Source: Podila epigama
Lineage: Eukaryota; Mortierellomycota; Mortierellomycetes; Mortierellales; Mortierellaceae
Direction: 5' to 3'
Assembly (NCBI GenBank): GCA_015679605.1
Contig: JAAAVE010000088.1
Coordinates: forward strand, 1 to 29,996
Length of the DNA stretch: 29,996 nucleotides
The notes under the pieces are model-generated. The model saw nothing but the letters and a program-made list of their open reading frames with translations. It was not told where the DNA came from and ran no database searches. Each line of letters opens with the position of its first letter. Within the stretch, counting starts at the first letter, position 1. Positions 23,601 through 29,996 of the stretch are shown piece after piece. Both the position numbers and the translations under genes were made by a program.

Positions 23601-24079
23601 CCCTATTATTGCGCCCATCTACCGTATTGTCAATGACGATACCATCAAGGGCGAGGAAGTCGGTATGTTTTGTTCTATTTTTAATTTTTTTTACTCTGTG
23701 ATGATTGTGGTATAATACGAGAAAAAAATCACTTTGCAACTAACATGCAGGCATTTCATACCTCAACTCTTTTTATTACTATTCCTATTTTGTAGAGGAG
23801 CTCAAGAAGCTTGGTGCCGAAGTTTTGGACTTGGTTCAGAAGCGAGCTGGAACAACAGATTACTTTGTTGCTTACAACAAGATCCGCCAGTCCATTCTCA
23901 AGGTGCGTCAAGAGCGCAAGCAACAGAGAGTGATGCAAGCCATGAACGACCCCGAGGCACGCGCACGTCGTCGTGTTCAAAAGAACGAGATGAAGTCGCG
24001 CAAGCGTCAACTGAAGACCAAGGAATTTGCAAAGGACAAGGTGCGCCTCGGTACTATCAAGAAGCGCAAAGTCGCCTAA
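14650..24079 (+). CDS. UTP20: U3 snoRNP/SSU processome HEAT-repeat protein UTP20 (DRIM)
   Basis: Very large nucleolar scaffold of the small-subunit processome, needed for 18S rRNA processing. Exons: 14650-14709, 14812-15201, 15310-15386, 15497-16035, 16130-16314, 16429-17195, 17302-17627, 17732-23662 and 23796-24079, giving 2852 residues (human 2785, yeast 2493). N-terminal matches include YQSFNERVNQL, EAWKELNLSAPF, WAFNCIASLFKKYSEKL and YIRNFAAESFSYLIRKA, all following the human order. The rest is alpha-helical HEAT-like repeats without catalytic motifs. Three acidic tracts interrupt it, near residues 958, 1800-1860 and 2655-2675. The C-terminus is a basic coil (KVRQERKQQRVMQA, then RKRQLKTKEFAKDKVRLG and a final KKRKVA) expected for RNA binding and nuclear import. 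The first donor (GTTGGT at 14710) is weak but required by homology and frame. Introns are packed in the first third; one exon is 5931 bp. Confidence 0.97.
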
Positions 24080-24327
24080 ATATTATTTTTTTTTCCGTCT
24101 TATTTTTTATTTGTCACATTCATTTCTGTTTCCATAGATTATTTTGTTTTGTTTTTCATTCATTTGCTTGCTTGTTTCGTGTCGTGTAGTGTAATATCTC
24201 TTGTTCTTTTTTTTTCTGCAAGTAAATCTCCAATTGCAATTTTTTTTACTGTTTTCAAAAAGAGGACAAAAATGAGTACAATGGGTTGACAGAATGAATG
24301 AAAAAAAAAATGATGTGGGAGTGTAGT
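24080..24327. other. Convergent 3' ends of UTP20 and SWC4
   Basis: 248 bp of T-rich sequence on the plus strand up to about 24250, then A-rich near 24300-24310. It holds the 3' untranslated regions of both genes. No gene or structured element is recognised. Confidence 0.5.
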
Positions 24328-26684
24328 TTATTCCTTTCTCTTCTTCTTCTTGACTTGTCCTGGCGTTCCAACCTCGTCTGCAGTGCCTTCTCGCTTGATA
24401 CCAAATCCAGAATCTGCAAGTTGTGAAGACGAGGATCCAGGGGTTGATGTCGCTGGTGTGCCTAGAGAAGCTGTTCCTGCCCCACTTGTCGAAGGCCCTG
24501 TCGCACTCGAGGCGCTGCCTCTGCGTAACTTGACCAGCTTGAGTTCTGCTTCTTGCTTGTCTACCTGTCTCTTCAGGTCCAAGAGTGCCACAATGTTGTT
24601 GTTCAGTTCGTCCCATTTTGCCATGACCGTCGCTGTGGGCATGGACGGCTTGAGCGGGATCCCGAGTTGAACCAATGCCGCCTGCACCCGCTGAAGCTTG
24701 GTCGAAGCCACAGGCGCCATCTTTTGCGATCGAATGTATGCACCTGCCGTCAAACCTCCCTTCTTGATCTGTACTCCCTGTGGCAGGTTTTGAACGATCG
24801 ATGTACTGTCCGTGATTGAAGAGTTGGATGCGCGTCGGTTGGAGGATCCCTTTTGGGATGAACTGGAGGGAGCCGCCGCCGATGTCGAGGCCGCTGCAGA
24901 TGATGCTGATGAGGATGCTGCTGCGGTTGTTGATGAAGATGCAGATGCAGCGGCATCGTCTGCTTGAGTGGATCCTTTGGGCGCCTTCTTTTTCTTTTTC
25001 GGTGTTGGCGTTTGTACAGCCGCCGCTGTCTCTTTTGCTGTATTTTTGGTCAAGGGTGACGCTGGTCCATTTGTGGAGGTAGAGGCCGGGATGGTGATTG
25101 AGTTGCTTGGGATAATGATGCCAGTACCTGGTCCTCCACCGCCAGCGGACAAAGACCCTGCCGAAGCCAATCCTGCTGAGGCTGGACCTCCTGGCCCATA
25201 AATGTCTCTGGTGCTGAGGAGTCGCAACAAGTTTTCACGTTCCTTTGTAATCTTTTTCTCGTTTTGTTCAATCCTCTTGGCCTCCATGTACAGTGCCTCT
25301 TCCTCCTAAAAGATGTCAAAAAAAAAATGTTTTCAGGATATGAATACAAAAAAAAAGCGGATGATACAAAGACATGAGTACAATTCCGATTCCTTCATCC
25401 GTCCACTTATCACAAAAATAACACCCTACAGTTTTCCAAATTGTAGCAGTATGCCTCAAGAAAAAAATAAGAAAAAAAAAATTGGTACCTCAATTTGCTC
25501 TTGTGTACGCAGATTAAGAATTTCGAGATTCTTTTTACGCTCACTCTCACGGTTCTTGTCGTAGGCCATGGAGGAAAGGAGCTGGGCCTTTTCAACTGCC
25601 TGGGAGCTGTCCGTCATCCGGACTTTGATCATTGTTCGCGTTACAGAATAGTAACGATCCTTCAATTCCTCCATGGTGCGCGTTTTCGTGGGTTGAAAGG
25701 TGACCATAGCATTATTAGGTGTGTTTGCTAGAGTGTCGGCTGTTGTTGGCGCTGCTGGTGTGGATGTAGATGTTGATGAGGAGGAGGCTGCTGTAGATGC
25801 AGGAGAATGCAGAGGCATAGCGGTAGCTTCGGCGGGTTGTGAGGATACTGACGTTGACTGTGTGAAGGACTGTGTGGAAGTGGGATATAAGGTACTATCT
25901 GCTGTGACTCCAGAGGATGTTGCTGCAGATGTGGCTGAAGAGGGTTCTGGATTTTTGCTTTCGAGGACTGTTTGGGCATGGTACTTGAGTGCCAAAAGAT
26001 CTTGTTCCTGCGGCGGCCATTCATACCTATCCTGAATGACAACCCATCGAAGGTCGAATCGGCGACACAGGTCCCAAAGGTATTCTGTTTCCTCGTATGT
26101 CCAGTCTCGAGCTTTAAGATGTGCGTTGTATTCTTCCCTTGTGAACTCTTGAAGCTCGATCGCCTTGTTGAACTTGTGGAAGGGATACTCTTCATTGGGG
26201 TCTGACTTTGTTTTTTGCCAATGGTACAGAACCAAGTCGTCCTCACGCGATGGGTTCACAAATGGGCGCCATGTCCTATATTAATGCACAAAAGTAAGAA
26301 AAGAGTAAGTACCCTCCTTTTGCAAAGGCATTTTTCTCTCCCTCGTCCTTGCTACCGCGCTATTCGTAATATTTACCAACTGACAGCCTTTGTGTTCCTA
26401 TTCAACTTTGGCTTGTATGTTGGGTTGTTGAAAGCCACTGTGGAGACATTATTTCCAATGAGTCCATAAAGTTCGCGACTGATGCCGTCTAGTTAGGTAA
26501 TGGCAAGTGAATCAAGTGAGGTGAGTGCATTAAACGTCAGTTGAAGTATGAAGGAAAGATTATATTGCATTTTCATAGTTTTGGGATAATTACCTGGTTT
26601 CTTTTCGGCCTTTCGCACCCGGACAGTCTGCTCGGATGGCTTTGCCAAGTGAAAAATCTCTCTGACATCGCTCCCTGTGGCCAT
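24328..26684 (-). CDS. SWC4: SWR1/NuA4 subunit Swc4 (Eaf2, DMAP1 homologue)
   Basis: Chromatin subunit shared by the SWR1 H2A.Z-exchange complex and the NuA4 acetyltransferase. Exons 26684-26594, 26488-26377, 26275-25489 and 25305-24328 give 655 residues (human DMAP1 467, yeast 476). N-terminal SDVREIFHLAK leads into DGISRELYGLIGNN and VAFNNPTYKPKLNR, then VSWTWRPFVNPSREDD and EYPFHKFNKAIELQEFTREEY, in DMAP1 order. The SANT/Myb-like domain starts at RDWTYEETEYLWDLCRRFDL (about 125-144) and continues VVIQDRYEW, but its last helix, TRTMEELKDRYYSVTRTM, comes only at about 268, after some 110 Ser/Thr/Ala/Pro-rich residues. Exon 4 begins with a basic coiled coil (MEAKRIEQNEKKITKERENL), then long Ser/Ala tracts with a KKKKKAPK patch, and the DMAP1 C-terminal domain with LQRVQAALVQLGIPLKPSMP (about 516-586). 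Ends in a basic KKKKRKE tail. Extra length is all low-complexity sequence. Confidence 0.94.
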
Positions 26685-26758
26685 TGTGGATCTATGGGAT
26701 TGATTGTGCTGTGAATGAATTATTGAGATGTTGGTTATTTAACTTGAAAGTGGGAGAC

Positions 26759-26781
26759 TTTTTTTTTTTTTTTTTTTTTTT
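26759..26781. repeat. Poly-T homopolymer, 23 nt
   Basis: Uninterrupted T run about 75 bp upstream of the SWC4 start; on the SWC4 strand it reads as poly-A. Poly(dA:dT) tracts are common nucleosome-excluding promoter elements in fungi, and this one sits where such an element would act. Confidence 0.8.
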
Positions 26782-27211
26782 GGTAGTGTAGTGTGCACGT
26801 GATATCTTTTCTTAAGGGTGATGACACTCTATCAATTTTCTTCACTGCAAAGATACCCATTTTTTTTGATTCCTCACTTATTCGTTTGACTCCATTTTGA
26901 CTTTCATTGACATTCATATTTTTCAGCATACTTTTTCACCATTGACCTGTTCCACAAAAAAAAGAAACGCAAATCAACCGCAAGTCGATCGCCACAATTC
27001 CCGCCCCAGCCTTCATTTGCTCGCTTCTTCCCCAGACACGGCACCTTTTGTGTTCCCCAATCCTCGTTGCCATCCTCTCTGTCCTCACTGTTTCTCTCGT
27101 CGCCGCAAAGAAGCTTCGCCAGAGCCGTGTCACTCTCTCGCCACCTGCACTGTCGTCCATCAATACCACAACTACAACACCTATAATCATGGTGAGTTTA
27201 GTGTCGTCTAG

Positions 27212-27300
27212 ACAATGGGGTACAGTGGGATACAGTGGGATACATTGGCATGTCATAGGTTTGCAATGGGTTACAATGGGTTACAATGGGCTACAATGGC
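27212..27300 (+). repeat. Degenerate 10-bp tandem repeat, about nine units
   Basis: Units resembling TACARTGGGW repeat at about 10 bp spacing: acaatggggt, two identical acagtgggat units, acattggcat, a diverged unit, then three closely similar ttacaatggg-type units. It begins about 20 bp after the ATG-GTGAGT at 27189-27197, so it would lie inside the proposed leader intron. The 10-bp period is not a multiple of three, which argues against coding function. Confidence 0.8.
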
Positions 27301-27883
27301 AAGTTGTTGATGAGACTACGTTTGCCTGCATGTCTAAGGCGCCTTTTTTGCTTTCTTTTCAGTCCTTTGTTACCCCCCAGTGAAGGTCTTCACTATTCGC
27401 ATGTCCACCCATGTGCACACACGCACACATTCATGAACATAACACACACATACCTGCTAAACAGTCTCCTTTCACTAGCGCGTTCCATTACATCTACGTG
27501 TCTCACTTCTGCTGCATGCGTACATTACATTACACACAACTGCTTAGCCCACACACACAGTATGCACACAAAACTCTGTCACCCTTCACACTTGAACTCT
27601 TACCATGGTCATGCAATGACCCAATCACATGCATGCACACACAACCACAAAACACCAAGAAGCGGCCAAGCTTTAAATGAAAAAAAAAAAAAAAAAGCTT
27701 TACCATGCATACGCACCATACACATTCACTTCGCCCCCTATTCCCTCTGGACAGCTGTCTTCCCAGCATTACCAAGCTGGGAAGGGGAGGAGGTTGTTAC
27801 CATGGACAACTATTTTTTTTTTTATTTTATTTTTCATCCATCTCTCGTGGTCGTGGTAATCTTTATCCCATTTCCTCCCATTC

Positions 27884-27931
27884 ATTCACAATCACATTCA
27901 TAATCACATTCACAATCACATTCACATTCAA
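27884..27931 (+). repeat. 12-bp tandem repeat, four units
   Basis: Four adjacent copies of ATTCACAATCAC with one or two changes in units 2 and 4. It ends 12 bp before the candidate acceptor TTTACTCAG (27943), so it would supply the C/A/T-rich 3' end of a leader intron. Confidence 0.85.
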
Positions 27932-27986
27932 ACCTTTACTCAGGTCCCCCTCCCCACTTTGGACTTCACACTGGACCTTTTCACTC

Positions 27987-28460
27987 ATGCCTCGCACAAA
28001 CACTGTTACCTCAAGAACAGCCTCCTCTTCCCCCTCGTCTCCGACCCAGACTTCTGCAGCGACCTCGCGTCAGTCGACGGGGATACCGCGGTTGGTCATG
28101 GCGGGGTTGCTCTGGGTCACTCTTGTGGTGACAGCTGCACACCTCTTTCTACTCTCGCACCTGGGCTTCATCGTCCTCAACTGCTTTTCACATCTCACCT
28201 CGTCTTCTCGCTCTTCTTCTTCAACTTCTTCGTCTTCTACCTCCTCTTCCTCTTCCACACTACCACAACCTCCATCACCATCTCGTCCTGATAGAGACGA
28301 TGGCAACCAAACGTCGACATCAACTACCACGAGTTCACCCATGTCCATTCTTAATAATAATTCGTTCCTATCTTCTTCTACGTCTGCGCGATCAACTCCA
28401 CGTCGACGTCTGTTCCAGTCAAATCCACAGGCCTCCAACCAGTCGTCAGCTGCCGGAGGC
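27987..28460 (+). other. In-frame N-terminal extension candidate for GID8 with a hydrophobic segment
   Basis: The GID8 first-exon frame is open upstream of the conserved start; the stop-free stretch reaches beyond 27705. An ATG at 27987 would add 158 residues: a Ser/Thr-rich start (MPRTNTVTSRTASSSPSSP), a hydrophobic stretch of about 30 residues from MAGLLWVTLVVTAAHLFLL at about 28098 onward, then a Ser-rich linker of some 90 residues. A third in-frame ATG lies at 28341 (MSILNNNSF). Known GID8 proteins are about 220-240 residues and soluble, so this may simply be 5' leader that happens to be open because it is C/T-rich. It is recorded because the hydrophobic run is long and uninterrupted. Confidence 0.35.
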
Positions 28461-29792
28461 ATGGCCAAGAAGGTCATTTCTCAAGAGGAATGGAATGCTA
28501 GGTTGGCCGAGGTCCATGTTGACCGAGAGTAAGTGCAACTTATTGACCGACGACATTGGCACTACGCCTGGTGTCACTAGCTTTCTTTGTTCATTTTTTT
28601 CTGTTATGTGTCACATACACATACACATGTGCTCATACCCATTTTCTAACCTTGCTTCTACCAATTGTTCTCTCGTTCATGCATTTTCTACCATGTGGAC
28701 GTGGCAAAATATAATAGCGATCTTAACAAGCTCATTATGAATTACCTCATCATTGAAGGATACAAGGATGCTGCTGAAAAGTTTAGCATTGAGAGTGGCG
28801 CGAAACCACCAGTGAATCTCGAGTCTATCCAGGACCGAATGATAGTCCGAACTGCCATCCAGCGTGGCAATATTGAAGAGGCTATTGAACGAGTTAATGA
28901 CCTGAATCCTGAGGTAGAGCCTCTTTTATGTTACGCTTTCCTTTTACCATTGACTTGGTCGTAAAAACAAATGGCTATTGTGATGATATGCTAATGCATT
29001 CGAGTTGAATTTCAACCTAATGGGCACCATAGATATTGGATACGAACCCCAAGTTGTTTTTCCACCTGCAGCAACAGCGGCTGATTGAATACATTCGCGA
29101 AGGCCGCATCATGGAAGCACTCGAGTTCGCGCAAGAAGAACTTGCTCCTCGAGGAGAAGAAAACGTAGGTTACAAGTCCATTTAACACCTGCGCCCATCT
29201 TTGATTGCTTCAAATATCAGTTTATGGCTGACATCTTTTTCCTACACTTGACTCCACATTCACGAAAACCCCTTTGTCTCTTTGTAGCCCGAGTTCTTGG
29301 CTGAGCTGGAGCGAACAATGTCGCTGCTTGCCTTTGAGTTGAATGGACCATCGCCAGTGAGCGACCTTTTGACGCCTGCTCAACGGCAAAAGCTTGCCTC
29401 TGAGTTGAACTCAGCCCTACTTCTTTCGCAGTCACAAGAGAAAGATCCCAAGGTAACCGAATGAACAAAAAGAAGAAATGAGAGCGATGCACTGTCCACC
29501 CACAACAGAGCCTTTTGAAGTGAGCTGGGCTTGTACTTTTTTTTTTTTTCTTTTTTTTTTTGGCATACTCGAGTCTGTGCAACACATTTGATTGACCAAG
29601 GGCCTTTTGTCTACTTTTCTTTCATTTTGGCAGCTGCCCGCATTGCTTAAAATGTGTTGGTGGGCGCAACAACAGCTGGATGAGCGGTGCACATTCCCCA
29701 AGATTAAGGACTTTACAAAAGCCGAACTCGTCATGGAACCCATGGGGTCTGGTCCCATTGGAGGATCGAGTGGCACTACTGCTGGCGCATAA
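28461..29792 (+). CDS. GID8: GID/CTLH ubiquitin ligase subunit Gid8 (TWA1)
   Basis: Scaffold subunit of the GID/CTLH E3 ligase, which in yeast degrades gluconeogenic enzymes when glucose returns. Exons 28461-28528, 28718-28913, 29033-29164, 29288-29452 and 29634-29792 give 239 residues (human TWA1 228). The start [20 protein letters not shown] matches the human KDEWMEKLNNLHV region. The LisH motif follows ([20 protein letters not shown], residues 24-43), then CTLH ([20 protein letters not shown]) and the CRA part: [43 protein letters not shown], then [14 protein letters not shown] and [17 protein letters not shown] Gly/Ser-rich tail closes the protein. The start is chosen by homology; longer in-frame forms are possible (see the upstream entry). 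The donor GTAGAG at 28914 and acceptor ATAATAG at 28717 are ordinary to weak. Confidence 0.95.
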
Positions 29793-29996
29793 CTTTATTT
29801 TTCTTGTTTTCATCACTGTATTACCGTCCGTACAATCCATACAAGTGTAGATACATATGTGATGTTGATTAATATTGAATATTGAAAAGTTTTATTGTAC
29901 AAGTGAATGAAAAATGACAAAGTGAAAAGATTCTATGCGAAGATGCAATGGTGCAAAAAAAAATGCGGTATGAATAAGATTACAAAAATTCAGGCG
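29793..29996 (+). other. GID8 3' flank to window end
   Basis: 204 bp of AT-rich sequence after the GID8 stop, with TTAATATTGAATATTG around 29868-29884 and an A run at about 29954-29963. It is the expected 3' untranslated region; I see no further gene before the edge. Confidence 0.45.

Larger units (their letters stand above)
26685..27986. other. Long divergent region between SWC4 and GID8, with repeats and candidate leader intron
   Basis: 1302 bp without a recognised gene. It holds a poly-T tract (26759-26781), a C/T-rich promoter-like stretch (26930-27180), an ATG at 27189 directly followed by a strong donor GTGAGT, a 10-bp tandem repeat (27212-27300), CA-rich words (cacacac near 27415-27445 and 27550-27570), a 17-nt A run at 27680-27696 flanked by AAGCTT-like words, a 12-bp tandem repeat (27884-27931) and a good acceptor TTTACTCAG ending at 27943. 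I read it as the promoter and a possible long 5' leader, perhaps intron-containing, of GID8. Open frames here are low in complexity and look non-coding. Confidence 0.5.

Noticed and set aside
27670-27702. A17 run flanked by AAGCTTTA and AAGCTTTA-like words as a retroposed poly-A tail with target duplication
   Set aside because: The flanking words are only 6-8 bp, no retroposed gene body lies upstream, and similar homopolymers occur throughout the intergenic DNA.
27286-27903. 205-codon open frame in the SWC4-GID8 intergenic region
   Set aside because: Its translation is His/Thr/Ser/Phe-rich and arises from CA-rich and T-rich simple sequence; no domain, and it crosses poly-A and tandem-repeat tracts.
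27960-28291. 110-codon frame starting MDFTLDL overlapping the GID8 upstream region
   Set aside because: Different frame from GID8, no recognisable domain, ends in Phe/Thr runs from pyrimidine-rich DNA; kept only as a possible upstream ORF within a finding.
28960-29030. GTGATGA box-C-like word in a GID8 intron, and similar words in the last UTP20 intron (about 23695-23705) and COG6 intron 1, as possible intronic C/D snoRNAs
   Set aside because: No CTGA box D at suitable distance and no terminal stem was found, so the words are likely chance.

Overview
This window is nuclear DNA from a fungus. It carries eight complete, intron-containing housekeeping genes and the 5' end of a ninth. The introns are mostly 75-190 nt with GT..AG borders. 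AT-rich homopolymer runs occur only between genes and in introns. The protein set includes a UapA-type purine permease, a fungal-style mitochondrial DNA polymerase, Swc4, UTP20 and a carnitine-synthesis-type dioxygenase. Intron density and overall character suggest an early-diverging lineage such as Mortierellomycota or Mucoromycota; that placement is inference from style, not from a marker gene. Nothing prokaryotic, viral, transposon-like, CRISPR-like or tRNA-like was seen.

Layout, left to right: (1) 1-141, minus, N-terminus of a Lys/Ala-rich protein cut by the window edge. (2) 447-2471, minus, NAT/NCS2 xanthine-uric acid permease, 2 exons. (3) 3296-5993, plus, COG6, 8 exons. (4) 6249-7358, plus, RNA polymerase III subunit Rpc31/RPC7, 6 exons. 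(5) 7734-9413, plus, gamma-butyrobetaine dioxygenase-like enzyme with a mitochondrial-type presequence and one GC-AG intron, 3 exons. (6) 9642-14114, minus, mitochondrial DNA polymerase gamma (Mip1) with a long C-terminal extension, 3 exons. (7) 14650-24079, plus, UTP20, 9 exons, one of 5.9 kb. (8) 24328-26684, minus, Swc4/DMAP1, 4 exons, with a SANT domain split by a low-complexity insert. (9) 28461-29792, plus, GID8, 5 exons, preceded by a long in-frame open stretch that encodes a hydrophobic segment.

There is no operon or pathway cluster. The genes serve different cell processes: nucleobase uptake, intra-Golgi transport, Pol III transcription, carnitine synthesis, mtDNA replication, 18S rRNA processing, H2A.Z/NuA4 chromatin work and GID ubiquitin ligase assembly. 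Three divergent pairs share promoter regions: permease/COG6, MIP1/UTP20 and SWC4/GID8. Two convergent pairs, dioxygenase/MIP1 and UTP20/SWC4, are separated by only about 230-250 bp.

Exon joins were worked out by hand from splice motifs, reading-frame continuity and remembered family conservation. No alignment or transcript data were available. I found no undescribed multi-gene system. The most interesting items are the N-terminal extension and repeat-bearing leader of GID8, the C-terminal extension of Mip1 with its decoy splice acceptor, the split SANT domain of Swc4, and the GC-AG intron inside the dioxygenase targeting region.
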